Shown here: positions 42,026 to 51,389 of the stretch, one piece after another | Layout: each line of letters begins with the position of its first letter | Position numbering within the stretch: position 1 is the stretch's first letter | Translations under genes and position numbers: made by a program | Source: Nitrincola tibetensis | Lineage (GTDB): Bacteria > Pseudomonadota > Gammaproteobacteria > Pseudomonadales > Balneatricaceae | Length of the DNA stretch: 64,000 nt | Assembly: GCF_003284585.1 (NCBI RefSeq) | Contig: NZ_QKRX01000002.1 | Span: 62,001-126,000, forward strand | Reading direction: 5' to 3' | The notes under the pieces: model-generated | What the model saw: the letters and a program-made list of their open reading frames with translations, nothing else | Database searches by the model: none | Told to the model about the DNA's origin: nothing

Positions 42026-42912
42026 CTCAACAGCACAAAACAAAAGGTATTGTGCTTGCCGGTGGGTCGGGTACTCGATTACATCCGATCACTCTAGGTA
42101 TATCCAAGCAGTTATTGCCTATTTACGATAAGCCAATGATTTACTATCCGATATCCGTTTTAATGCTATCGGGTATTCGAGAGATATTGATTATATCAAC
42201 GCCGGATGATCTGCCCCAGTATCAAAAGCTATTGGGGTCGGGTGAGCAGTTCGGAGTTCACTTTGAGTATGCTGTTCAGCCAAGCCCAGATGGTTTAGCA
42301 CAGGCATTTATTATCGGGGAAGAGTTTATTGGATCTGATTCAGTGTGCTTGGTGTTAGGAGATAATATTTTTCATGGTCAGCGGTTTTCCGAGCAACTCA
42401 AGCGCGCTGTTTCCAGTGAATCGGGGGCAACGGTGTTTGGTTATTTGGTGCAAGATCCTGAACGTTTTGGGGTGGTTGCCTTTGATGAAGAGGGCAACGC
42501 TTTGTCGATTGAAGAAAAACCCGCGCAGCCAAAATCAAATTATGCCGTTACAGGCCTATATTTTTACGATAATGATGTGGTTGAAATTGCTAAAGCTGTT
42601 AAGCCTTCGGATCGCGGTGAGGTTGAAATAACCAGCGTCAATAATGCTTACTTAGAGCGTGGCGATCTACGTGTTGAGCGTTTGGGCCGTGGCTTTGCTT
42701 GGTTAGATACCGGAACGCACGATAGCCTGATCGAAGCGAGTACTTATGTTCAAACTATAGAACATCGTCAAGGTTTGAAGATTGCCTGCTTGCAAGAAAT
42801 TGGTTGGAATCAAGGCTGGATCAGTGATGATCAGTTAAAAGTTCAAGGACAATCACTGAATAAAACACAGTACGGGCAGTATTTGTTAAACTTGCTTAAA
42901 ACTGCCGTTTGA
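42022..42912 (+). CDS. rmlA: Glucose-1-phosphate thymidylyltransferase
   Basis: Makes dTDP-glucose. It has 296 residues with [17 protein letters not shown] at the N terminus, [26 protein letters not shown] with the metal-binding Asp, IEEKP and [12 protein letters not shown]. The start is ATG 42022, with GAGGAG 8-13 nt upstream, overlapping the rmlD stop by 4 nt. A longer reading from 41980 is not supported, because the protein family begins a few residues before KGIVLAGG. Confidence 0.95.
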   Translation: MTQQHKTKGIVLAGGSGTRLHPITLGISKQLLPIYDKPMIYYPISVLMLSGIREILIISTPDDLPQYQKLLGSGEQFGVHFEYAVQPSPDGLAQAFIIGEEFIGSDSVCLVLGDNIFHGQRFSEQLKRAVSSESGATVFGYLVQDPERFGVVAFDEEGNALSIEEKPAQPKSNYAVTGLYFYDNDVVEIAKAVKPSDRGEVEITSVNNAYLERGDLRVERLGRGFAWLDTGTHDSLIEASTYVQTIEHRQGLKIACLQEIGWNQGWISDDQLKVQGQSLNKTQYGQYLLNLLKTAV

Positions 42913-42954
42913 TTTGTATATTTTAAAGAATAAAAGACACTGCTGGAGTTGTGT

Positions 42955-44973
42955 ATGCCGGAGTTGGTAGGTTCCATGTCGTTTGGGCAGTCCAAAGTCA
43001 CCACAGAATTGCTAAAAATGATAGGCTGCAAAAATGATGGGGAGAGCGTTTCAGATTCATTTGTCGAAAAAGTGACTAAGTGTCAATCGACAGTAATTCT
43101 GTTATACCGTCCACTAAGCGCAAGTTTACAATTTGCTTTGAATCAGTCAAAAGATCTTGAATCCGAACTGACGGCTTGGACGGATCAAGCTCTATGCATT
43201 TTAAAGCTTGCAAAGTCGTATCGAAAGCACGTTTTGTTGTTTCAGGAAAAGTTGGTTTCTGAGAATCCCAAAGCATTCATCAGCCAATGCCAAGCAAAGG
43301 GTATTATAGATCAGCCGTTTGATTTCGAGTCTAGCTCTACCTCATTGAAAGTGTCGTATGTCTACGACTTGGTTGCAGCTGAAATTAAGCGCCGTCATCC
43401 GAGTATTTCTCGACTGGAAAGTCAATTAGAAGCTCTATCTATACCGCTTACCGAAGATGTTGATCAAAGTGCTTATAATCCGTTAGATGTGTTGGCTGAG
43501 CATAAGCAGCTGAGGTCTAGACGTGACCAGTTGAAGAGAGAACTTGTTCAAACCCATGAAAAGATAAGTTCATTATCGGATAAGAACTCGTTATTGAGTA
43601 ATAAACTTAAGCAAGCAGAGCTTAGTGCCCAAAATGCTAAATCTGATCTATTGGCCTCAAGTTCACTCGTCGAAATGAATAATAATTTGATTTCTCAATT
43701 GAATAATAGAGTTGGGATCTTGGAGAGTGAGGTTTCAAATGGAAATAGTGAAAACGCAGCACTTCTTAACCAGTTGCACATTGTTCAAGAGACACTAGAA
43801 GCGAAAATAATAGCGCTCAATGACAGCCTAGAGAAGAGTAAAGAGCTATTAGTTTCTTTGAACAAGTCAGAAGCCGATTTAAAGACAAAGCAGAAGCGTA
43901 TTGAGGAGTTAAATAAAAAACTAAAAGTATCTGAGCTTGGTTTGTCCGACTTGCAAGAGAAAAATAAAACGATCTTGAAGCAGTTAAGTGCTGCGATAAA
44001 TGAAGTTAAATCTATCTCTGGTAAAAATCAACTCTTACAAAACGAGCTGGAAGAGGTGAACCAATACAGTAAACGCCTTTCTGATCAAAAAAACAGACTG
44101 ACGAAAGCATTAAACTCCGTTGAACAAAAATTAACAGAAGTGACCGAAGCATGGTCTGTAAGCGATCTAGAGTCAGCTCGACTGTCGGAGTCATTGCTAG
44201 CTATCCAGAATGAAAAAAATGCACTTTTTGCTGAGAAAGCCTTGCTACTTATTGAAAATCACTCATTTAAGAAAAAGCAAGATGAACAGCTTAATCTTCA
44301 TGCGAAGCTTGAAGAGCAAAAACTCAAACTTACAGTATTTGAATCTGAAAGACAGAGTTTACTTGAAAAGTTGAGGGCCGCAGAGACTGTCTTAAAAGAA
44401 AAGCAAAAAAGAGTTGAAGACTTAGAAATCTCTTTGGAAATTGAAAAAAAATCAACCAAGGAGCTTAAATCTTCAACACGATCTTTAGTTGCTGAAAATG
44501 TGGTTTCTAAAGAGGTTACTGGTGTTGACCAAGTGGGTAAACAGTTATTAAGTTTAAAAGAGGAAAATTCCTACTTGTTAGAGCAGTTGCATTGTGTACA
44601 AGAAGAACTAAGAGCTTACTTCATTAAATATAATGATAGTGAAGAACAAAAAAATCGTTTTTCTTCTTGTTTGCCATCTTTGTTAGCTTTGTTACGTAAG
44701 TATCCTTACACTCAATTGTCCAAAAAAAATCAGATGGAAGTTGCAAAGACTTTATTTGATTCTAAATGGTATTTAAGTACGTACCTCGATGTTGCACAAA
44801 ATCCAACGAGTGCGAAAGACCCTTTCTCGCACTTTTTACATCATGGTTTTTTTGAGGGACGAAATCCAAACGCCGATTTAAATACACTAGCTTTTATTCA
44901 AGCATATCCTGAAGTCTTATCCAGTGATCGACATCCTTTGTTGCTATGCGTTGAACGGCTAAGCCAAAACTAA
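42955..44973 (+). CDS. Long coiled-coil protein ending in a YPDV-like module
   Basis: Protein of 672 residues. The N-terminal ~160 residues are globular (QSTVILLYRPLSASLQFAL, then HVLLFQEKLV) and not assigned to a family. Residues about 165-580 are continuous coiled coil. Within it a motif recurs, ENAALLNQLHIVQETLEA and ENSYLLEQLHCVQEELRAY. Residues about 600-668 are the two-unit locus module: DSKWYLSTYLDV, KDPFSHFLHHG, EGRNPN, then a degenerate second unit (IQAYPEVLSS, HPLLLCVERL). CTGGAG six bases before ATG 42955 supports this start. It is probably a structural scaffold of the capsule assembly complex. No catalytic motif is seen. Confidence 0.72.
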   Translation: MPELVGSMSFGQSKVTTELLKMIGCKNDGESVSDSFVEKVTKCQSTVILLYRPLSASLQFALNQSKDLESELTAWTDQALCILKLAKSYRKHVLLFQEKLVSENPKAFISQCQAKGIIDQPFDFESSSTSLKVSYVYDLVAAEIKRRHPSISRLESQLEALSIPLTEDVDQSAYNPLDVLAEHKQLRSRRDQLKRELVQTHEKISSLSDKNSLLSNKLKQAELSAQNAKSDLLASSSLVEMNNNLISQLNNRVGILESEVSNGNSENAALLNQLHIVQETLEAKIIALNDSLEKSKELLVSLNKSEADLKTKQKRIEELNKKLKVSELGLSDLQEKNKTILKQLSAAINEVKSISGKNQLLQNELEEVNQYSKRLSDQKNRLTKALNSVEQKLTEVTEAWSVSDLESARLSESLLAIQNEKNALFAEKALLLIENHSFKKKQDEQLNLHAKLEEQKLKLTVFESERQSLLEKLRAAETVLKEKQKRVEDLEISLEIEKKSTKELKSSTRSLVAENVVSKEVTGVDQVGKQLLSLKEENSYLLEQLHCVQEELRAYFIKYNDSEEQKNRFSSCLPSLLALLRKYPYTQLSKKNQMEVAKTLFDSKWYLSTYLDVAQNPTSAKDPFSHFLHHGFFEGRNPNADLNTLAFIQAYPEVLSSDRHPLLLCVERLSQN

Positions 44974-45007
44974 TTGGTGTAATTAAACAGATTTTAAGAG
45001 TCAAGTT

Positions 45008-46066
45008 ATGTCTAAAAATATAGCGAATAATCTCTCAGCTAAGACCATCTCTAAAGTTGGAAAAGTAGCTGAAGTGAATCAGCACCTAGTGCAGGTCAGT
45101 GCTTTAAACAAAATTATTGCTTCTAAAGACCAGCAGCTAAAAACAGCCAATGAGCGCCTGACATCCTTAGAATTGTCTTTAAGAGATAGTCAGTCTTATA
45201 TTGAACAACTGCAGGAACAGCTAGAGCAGCAGTTGGGTCAACTCCAAGCTGCGAATAAAACACAAAAAGAAACAGCTCAGCAGCTACAAGATCGTTTTGA
45301 TGAAGTGGCCAGCTTAACTGCTTTAATTAAGCAGCAAGAAGCGCAGCTCGCTCAGTTGAAAAAGGATCAAACATCGCTCAAGAAAAAGGCTGAGATACAG
45401 GCTCAAGAAATTAACACGCTGACAGAAACGAGCAGGAAACAGAAGGCTGCATTTGAGTCTCAGTTGAGTCAGGCTCACGCGGCTTTAGAGCAAGCCAAAA
45501 AGTCAGCGTTGACCGCTAATAAAGGTAATGAAACCGAAATTAAGGCATATAAAAAACGCATTGCTGAGCTTGAGTCATCCGCGGCAAAACAAGATAAAAC
45601 CTTGGCTCAAGCTGCTGCCAATTTGCTTGCTGAGCAAAAGCGGGTACAAAAATTGGAGCGTCAGTTATACATTCAGAAAATCACCTATCAAAACCCGGCA
45701 GAAGATTATTCCAAGCTGGAGTCTTTGTTGGTGAATCACCGCGCTTTGATGGCGAAAATGCATAAAACGTCTGGTGAGCTAGAGTTAATCGAGGCTCACC
45801 GGGGAGTGATTGCCAGCAGTGATTTGTTTGATGCTAAGTGGTACTTGGCTACCTATCAGGATCTTGCTAAAAATCCTAAAGCGGCTAAAGATCCTGCAGG
45901 TCACTTTTTATTGCACGGTGGTTTGGAAGGCCGTAATCCGAGCCCAAAATTTGATTCTGAGTTTTATTTGGCTCAGTACCCTGATGTGTTTGAGTCTGGC
46001 ATGAATCCGTTACTTCATTATTTAGGGATAGGACAGTTCGAGAATCGATATGCCAGTAAGCCCTAA
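45008..46066 (+). CDS. Coiled-coil protein with C-terminal YPDV-like module
   Basis: Protein of 352 residues. Residues about 25-225 are Gln/Glu/Lys-rich coiled coil. Residues about 272-347 carry the clearest example of the two-unit module: DAKWYLATYQDLA, KDPAGHFLLHGGLEGRNPSP, then DSEFYLAQYPDVFESG, NPLLHYLGIG. Organisation matches the genes at 42955 and 48493. The 3' end overlaps the next glycosyltransferase gene by 17 nt. That gene starts with another copy of the module, suggesting the two proteins pair. No enzymatic motif is visible. Confidence 0.72.
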   Translation: MSKNIANNLSAKTISKVGKVAEVNQHLVQVSALNKIIASKDQQLKTANERLTSLELSLRDSQSYIEQLQEQLEQQLGQLQAANKTQKETAQQLQDRFDEVASLTALIKQQEAQLAQLKKDQTSLKKKAEIQAQEINTLTETSRKQKAAFESQLSQAHAALEQAKKSALTANKGNETEIKAYKKRIAELESSAAKQDKTLAQAAANLLAEQKRVQKLERQLYIQKITYQNPAEDYSKLESLLVNHRALMAKMHKTSGELELIEAHRGVIASSDLFDAKWYLATYQDLAKNPKAAKDPAGHFLLHGGLEGRNPSPKFDSEFYLAQYPDVFESGMNPLLHYLGIGQFENRYASKP

Positions 46067-48485
46067 TCAGTTGCCGAAAGAGCTGCTTGATGTGCTGGTG
46101 TCAGAACAATTATTTGATGCGCAAGACTATCTAAAACGCTACCCCGATGTGCTCAAATCCGGAATTGAGCCGTTGGAGCATTTTGTAGACTACGGTTGGT
46201 ATTTGAACCGTCGGCCAAGTGCTGCGTTTGATCCTAAAGTGTACTTAGATCTTCATCCAGACGTTAAAGCAGCGGGTGTAAACCCTCTTTTTCATTATTT
46301 AAAAAATGGAATTAACGAAAAACGAGCGACCAGTCGAGTATCACCCGTGACCTGTGATTTTTATTTGTGGCGAGGGCTGGATACGCTGTATGTACCGGTT
46401 TTACAAGAGTTGATTGAAGCGTCCTATATTCCTGATGAAGTCAGATCTGCTTATGCAGTGGTGCTTTGTCGCTGGTGGGCGTATCAGCAAAATTGGACAG
46501 AATTATCGGCTGTGTTGCAGCAAGCGTTACAACTGAACACGAGTGTAAATAGCCATTTATGTATTCTGTTTTATGCGCAACTCTGCTTAGCAGAGCCTAA
46601 GTACTGGCAGGCCAAAACTCTAAAGACTTGGTTAAGTAAGTCGCAGTTTGTTCAGTCTGAAGCGTTTGATGTCAATTTGGCTCGTTCCAATCTTCTGGCG
46701 TTAGATGAATCGTTAAGTTTAAAAGCCCAAACGGAACAACGTTTAACACTCATTAATCAGTGTTATTCTCAAAGTGGGCTGGCATTGATTGCATCAAAAG
46801 CGCCAGTATTAAACTTGTCCGTCCTTGCGGCAAAAGTGCCCAAACCCTTAAACACTGGACTGCCAAGAGTCTCTGTGATTGTACCGGTGTTTAATTCGGC
46901 AGCCTATCTTGAAGTCGCTGTGCGGAGTCTTGTTGGGCAAACTTGGCCTAATCTTGAGATCATATTGATTGACGATGCCAGTACGGATGACAGTTTGGCT
47001 ATTTGCCATAGACTTCAGGCGCAACACACTTCACCAGAGTTAATTATTAAAGTGGAGGTGAATGTAACAAATCTTGGCGCGTATTCATCAAGAAACAAAG
47101 GGTTGGCATTGAGCACAGGCGATTACATTACTGTGCATGATGCGGATGACTGGTCGCATCCTCAAAAAATTGAGCGTCAAGTCATGGCTTTGCTTGAAAA
47201 TGCATCGGCAAAAGCGAGTTTTTCGCATTGGGTCAGGTGCAACGATGATTTGATTTTTTCGCATTGGCGAACGGATCACGGTTGGACTTACCGCAATACC
47301 TCGTCCTTGTTGATACCTAGAAGTGTGTTTGAAGCGCTTGGTTACTGGGATAGGGTGACAGTGAATGCAGATACTGAATACTTGAATCGAATTATAAAAG
47401 CGTTTGGTGCTAAAGCTGTAGTGGAAGTATTATCGGGTGTACCCCTAGCATTTGGTCGTACTGAGCATGCTTCTTTGACTCAAAATGTGCGTACACACCT
47501 CATTACTCAATTTAATGGACTCAGAAAGCTCTACCAAGATGCAGCCGCGCGCTGGCATGAACGTGCATCTACACCCCGTGATCTATATTTGCCACAAAAT
47601 CCGGTTAAGCGTCCATTCTTGGCGCCTAAAGACATGGTGTTGGATCAGACACTCCAAGCTGTTGAAACCTACCGAGCTGACGATGTACTGCAACAATCGG
47701 GCTGGTTTGACCCTGTATGGTATTTGTATCGTTATCCTGAGATTAGGGTACGTCCACAAGATCCCTTCACACACTTTTGGAAGCAGGGGATCAATAAGGG
47801 CTATGATCCAGGGCCTTTATTTAGCCTGAGTGGTTATCAGTTTATTCAAAGAAATACGCCTGATAAGCACCTCCCTTGGGAAAGCGAAACCTTCATGGAT
47901 GAAAACCAACGGATGACTTTGCCTTTGTATAGCAGAACTCGGGATTTAGTCGTAAACCAAACGACACTCGTGTTAATTTGCAGGACATTAAACCCCAATC
48001 AAGAGAGGTTAAAAGGCTGGATAACAGTGCTTAAGCGCCAGCGTTGCCAGTTGGTGCTCTGTGTGCCAGACGGGCAGGATGAACAGTGGCTTGAGTCTGT
48101 TTTATCAAGCGTTGATCTACTGGTGTTTCTTCCAGCGTTAATCAAGACAGATAGGAAGCAACAGGTGTCTTTATCGGCTCTATTTAGGATTGTTCAGGCG
48201 AATGGTGGGCGCATAGATCATGTCGGCTTGTTCGAGGCCGTGCTTCCGCTTGATTTGTCTGAAATATTGGGTGTGTGTGATAAACTTTATTTACTAACGG
48301 AGCAGGTGCCGACCAATTTTGTTGCATCCGCAGATGTGGTGGATCACCAAGCGTTATTGTCTTGGTCTCGTGAGTTGAGTGTCACCTTTGTGACCTCTAG
48401 TGACACCCGTGCGAGTTGGGCTTATTTTGGTCAGGTGATTTCCTCGGAAATGTTTTTGTCAAATTTAGATGCATGTGAGAGTTGA
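46050..48485 (+). CDS. YPDV-like module + GT2 glycosyltransferase
   Basis: Protein of 811 residues. Residues about 20-95 are two module units (DAQDYLKRYPDVLKSG, EPLEHFVDYG, DPKVYLDLHPDVKAAG, NPLFHYLKNG). A helical linker follows. The GT2 domain spans about 270-500: VSVIVPVFNSAAYLEV, LIDDASTDD, NLGAYSSRNKG, and HDADDWSHPQKI as the metal-binding motif. A third module copy is at about 550-600 (DPVWYLYRYPEIR, DPFTHFWKQG). The last ~200 residues (VLICRTLNPNQERLKGW onward) are not recognised. It overlaps the preceding gene by 17 nt and is a paralogue of the GT2 protein at 32568. Confidence 0.85.
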   Translation: MPVSPNQLPKELLDVLVSEQLFDAQDYLKRYPDVLKSGIEPLEHFVDYGWYLNRRPSAAFDPKVYLDLHPDVKAAGVNPLFHYLKNGINEKRATSRVSPVTCDFYLWRGLDTLYVPVLQELIEASYIPDEVRSAYAVVLCRWWAYQQNWTELSAVLQQALQLNTSVNSHLCILFYAQLCLAEPKYWQAKTLKTWLSKSQFVQSEAFDVNLARSNLLALDESLSLKAQTEQRLTLINQCYSQSGLALIASKAPVLNLSVLAAKVPKPLNTGLPRVSVIVPVFNSAAYLEVAVRSLVGQTWPNLEIILIDDASTDDSLAICHRLQAQHTSPELIIKVEVNVTNLGAYSSRNKGLALSTGDYITVHDADDWSHPQKIERQVMALLENASAKASFSHWVRCNDDLIFSHWRTDHGWTYRNTSSLLIPRSVFEALGYWDRVTVNADTEYLNRIIKAFGAKAVVEVLSGVPLAFGRTEHASLTQNVRTHLITQFNGLRKLYQDAAARWHERASTPRDLYLPQNPVKRPFLAPKDMVLDQTLQAVETYRADDVLQQSGWFDPVWYLYRYPEIRVRPQDPFTHFWKQGINKGYDPGPLFSLSGYQFIQRNTPDKHLPWESETFMDENQRMTLPLYSRTRDLVVNQTTLVLICRTLNPNQERLKGWITVLKRQRCQLVLCVPDGQDEQWLESVLSSVDLLVFLPALIKTDRKQQVSLSALFRIVQANGGRIDHVGLFEAVLPLDLSEILGVCDKLYLLTEQVPTNFVASADVVDHQALLSWSRELSVTFVTSSDTRASWAYFGQVISSEMFLSNLDACES

Positions 48486-48492
48486 GGTAGTT

Positions 48493-49173
48493 ATGCAAAA
48501 TACGGACGTACCGCGCGAGGAGTATTTCAGGGTTAAAGCAGAGGCTGAAGAGTTGATGCAGCGTTTAATCCAAGCACATGCAAAGATCGAGGCTTTACAA
48601 AGCCAAGGTCTAACGAACACTCCAAAAATGCCTGTTTCTTCACAGGCCGACACAGCCAATAATAAGCGGATGGAAGAACAACAGCGTTTATTCTTAGACA
48701 CTTCGCCCTTGTTGGCTGGAGTGAGAAAAACGCAGGCTGAATTAACGCATCGAATTCAGCAGCTAGAGTTTCAGTTGAAGCAGGAGCAGGTTCAAGTGAG
48801 TTGGTACCGGACTCTGGCACTTAAAACGTTGCGCGAGGTTTATCGTAAAAGCTGGAAATACAAGCGCGAGCTTAAGGATCAGATTAAGCAGTTGCGTGCT
48901 TCTGACTACTTTGATGGCAAGTGGTATTTAGAGAACTATTCTGATGTGGCGTCGTCTCGCCTAGACCCCGTTATTCATTATTTAAAGTTTGGGGCATTGG
49001 AAGGGCGTAACCCCAGTGCGCATTTCGATACACTCTATTACATTCAGCAAAACCCCGATGTGGCCAATGCAGGCCTTAATCCTTTATTGCACTTTATTGT
49101 GTATGGGATTCATGAAGGACGCCGACCCGCTGCCAATCAAAAATTGCTGCCAATCTCAAATGCCACGGCCTAA
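48493..49173 (+). CDS. Short coiled-coil protein with C-terminal YPDV-like module
   Basis: Protein of 226 residues. Residues about 10-135 are helical and charged, probably a short coiled coil. Residues about 138-212 are a textbook two-unit module: DGKWYLENYSDVASSR, DPVIHYLKFGALEGRNPS, then DTLYYIQQNPDVANAG, NPLLHFIVYGIHEGRRP. I prefer ATG 48493, which has GAGG six bases upstream. An in-frame ATG at 48469 lies inside the preceding gene. It is the last of four consecutive module-bearing genes and lies 14 nt before rmlC. An adaptor role is inferred. Confidence 0.7.
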   Translation: MQNTDVPREEYFRVKAEAEELMQRLIQAHAKIEALQSQGLTNTPKMPVSSQADTANNKRMEEQQRLFLDTSPLLAGVRKTQAELTHRIQQLEFQLKQEQVQVSWYRTLALKTLREVYRKSWKYKRELKDQIKQLRASDYFDGKWYLENYSDVASSRLDPVIHYLKFGALEGRNPSAHFDTLYYIQQNPDVANAGLNPLLHFIVYGIHEGRRPAANQKLLPISNATA

Positions 49174-49187
49174 TGGAGTAGTAGAAG

Positions 49188-49730
49188 ATGCGTTACGAGC
49201 CGCTTAAGCTAAAAGATGTCGTGTTGATGACGCCAGCCGTTTTTGGTGATGAAAGGGGCTTCTTTATGGAAACCTTTCGTCATACCGAGTTTGTTAAGCA
49301 CTGCGGCCAATACGAGTTTGTGCAAGATAACCACAGTAAGTCTAAAAAGGGCATATTGCGTGGTTTGCATTATCAGCACCAGAACCCGCAGGGTAAGTTA
49401 GTTCGGGTAACACGGGGTGAGGTGTATGATGTGGCGGTTGATTTGCGCAAGTCATCGCCGACGTTTGGGCAATGGGTTGGTGTGTTATTAAGTGAAGAAA
49501 ATAAACAGATGCTCTGGGTACCACCTGGTTTTGCACATGGTTTTTATGTGACCAGTGATGAGGCAGAGTTTCAGTATAAATGTTCAGATTATTATGCGCC
49601 GGGTGATGAGTATTCCTTGGCGTGGAATGACGAAAGCTTGGCGATTGACTGGCCACTAGATGGCGAGCCAAGTTTGTCTGCAAAAGACGCACAAGGGCTG
49701 GTATTTAGTGAATGCCCTTTATTTGATTAG
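49188..49730 (+). CDS. rmlC: dTDP-4-dehydrorhamnose 3,5-epimerase
   Basis: Completes the rhamnose pathway. It is a cupin of 180 residues with FGDERGFFMETF, VQDNHSKSKKGILRGLHYQ (catalytic His61), VYDVAVDLRKSSPTFG, WVPPGFAHGFYV and CSDYYAPGDEYSLAWND. Its partners rmlBDA are 6.3 kb upstream, separated by four module-bearing genes, so the rhamnose operon looks split by an insertion or rearrangement. Confidence 0.95.
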   Translation: MRYEPLKLKDVVLMTPAVFGDERGFFMETFRHTEFVKHCGQYEFVQDNHSKSKKGILRGLHYQHQNPQGKLVRVTRGEVYDVAVDLRKSSPTFGQWVGVLLSEENKQMLWVPPGFAHGFYVTSDEAEFQYKCSDYYAPGDEYSLAWNDESLAIDWPLDGEPSLSAKDAQGLVFSECPLFD

Positions 49731-49753
49731 TGAGCTCAGTAGGAGCGCAAGAG

Positions 49754-51352
49754 ATGATTCATTTAGATTGCACACCTAGAGATGGTGGTTATTACAATGC
49801 ATGGAATTTTTCGCAAGAGGTTATAGAAGACTATCTTGAGTCCATGCTTGCAGTGGGCGTTAATACGGTTGAGTTGGGTTTAAGATCCTTAATTAACAAA
49901 GGATTCAAAGGCCCCAATGCCTATACAACAGATGCCTATTTACGTTCTTTAAAAGTGCCTAATGGCCTTACATTGGCTGTGATGATTAATGCCGCTGAAT
50001 TGGTCGGTGTTGATGACCTTGCGTCAACCTTGCGGCGTTTATTTCCTGAAGGGGCTTCAACATCACCTGTCAAACTGGTTAGGGTCGCTTGCCATATACA
50101 TGAGTTTCCAGCTGCCTTACCTGCGGCTAATTGGTTAAAAGAGCAAGGTTTTATTGTCGGCTTTAATTTAATGCAGATTGCGGATCGTACTGAAGCCGAA
50201 GTAATCGAGTTGGCAAAAATTGCGTCTGCCTATCCATTGGATGTGCTGTATTTTGCTGACAGTATGGGTAGCATGAAGCCTGCTGAGGTGGGCCGTATTA
50301 TTGGCTGGCTTAAAACGCACTGGAAGGGTGCGCTGGGTATTCATACACATGATAACCTTGGCTTGGCTTTGTCCAATACCTTGCAAGCGATTGATGATGG
50401 CGTAACTTGGGTTGATAGCACCATCACTGGAATGGGGCGTGGGCCTGGCAATGCGCTGACAGAGCAGTTGTGTATTGAGTTGGCTGAACGCTCAGGTAAG
50501 AAAATCAATCTAACGCCGTTGATGAGCCTAATCGCGCGTGTGTTTAAGCCCATGCAAGCAGAGTGTGGGTGGGGAACCAATCCCTATTATTACCTAGCGG
50601 GTAAATACGGAATCCATCCGACCTACATTCAAGAAATGTTGCAAGATAGCCGTTACTGCGAGGTGGATATTTTATCTGTAATAGATCACCTTCGTGTTGA
50701 AGGCGGCAAAAAGTTCAGCCTGAATACCCTAGATGCGGCCCGTCACTTTTATCAAGGTGAACCCCGTGGTCAGTGGCACCCCAGTGAGTTATTTAAAGGC
50801 CGAGAGGTACTGTTGTTAGGGAGCGGGCCGGGTGTTGCGGCTCATAAAGCGGCCTTAGAGGCGTATATTCAGCGTGAAAAGCCCATTGTTTTAGCCTTGA
50901 ATACCCAATCGAGCCTGGATCAAGAGTTAATTGATGTTCGTGTTGCGTGTCACCCAACGCGTTTATTGGCGGATTGTGAGGCACACCAATCCTTACCACA
51001 ACCCTTGATTGCGCCAGCTTCTATGTTACCCGATGACGTGAAGACAGCGTTAAGCCATAAGTCTTTATTGGATTTTGGCATGGGGGTACAAGAGGCTAAG
51101 TTCGAGTTCAATGCGAATTACTGCGTCATTCCGTCGTCTATAGTTGTGGTGTACGCTTTGGCCGTGTTGACCAGTGGTGGTGCTAAGCGAGTTCTGATGG
51201 CGGGATTTGATGGCTACAGTGCAGATGACCCGCGCAGTAAAGAGATGGATCGTTTGTTAAATGCCTATTTAGCGGAGCCTTCGGCTGTAGACTTGGTGGC
51301 GATTACACCGACGCGCTATCCATTGCCGAGTATTTCAGTGTATGCCCTTTAA
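49754..51352 (+). CDS. DRE-TIM aldolase fused to a Rossmann-like C-terminal domain
   Basis: Protein of about 532 residues. Residues 1-300 form a DRE-TIM metallolyase barrel of the 4-hydroxy-2-oxovalerate aldolase/HMG-CoA lyase superfamily: LDCTPRDGGYYNAWNF (metal Asp and Arg), TVELGLR, ADSMGSM, GIHTHDNLGLALSN (metal His pair) and GMGRGPGNALTE. Residues about 345-530 are a separate domain with VLLLGSGPGVAAH and LMAGFDGY. ATG 49754, with AGGAG eight bases upstream, fits better than GTG 49730. It heads a set with a CMP-sugar synthetase and a HAD phosphatase, so it may build a 3-deoxy-2-keto sugar acid from pyruvate and an aldehyde sugar. That route is inference. Confidence 0.82.
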   Translation: MIHLDCTPRDGGYYNAWNFSQEVIEDYLESMLAVGVNTVELGLRSLINKGFKGPNAYTTDAYLRSLKVPNGLTLAVMINAAELVGVDDLASTLRRLFPEGASTSPVKLVRVACHIHEFPAALPAANWLKEQGFIVGFNLMQIADRTEAEVIELAKIASAYPLDVLYFADSMGSMKPAEVGRIIGWLKTHWKGALGIHTHDNLGLALSNTLQAIDDGVTWVDSTITGMGRGPGNALTEQLCIELAERSGKKINLTPLMSLIARVFKPMQAECGWGTNPYYYLAGKYGIHPTYIQEMLQDSRYCEVDILSVIDHLRVEGGKKFSLNTLDAARHFYQGEPRGQWHPSELFKGREVLLLGSGPGVAAHKAALEAYIQREKPIVLALNTQSSLDQELIDVRVACHPTRLLADCEAHQSLPQPLIAPASMLPDDVKTALSHKSLLDFGMGVQEAKFEFNANYCVIPSSIVVVYALAVLTSGGAKRVLMAGFDGYSADDPRSKEMDRLLNAYLAEPSAVDLVAITPTRYPLPSISVYAL

Positions 51353-51389
51353 GGGCATCCATTAACTGTTTAGAGTCGAGAGATATTTC

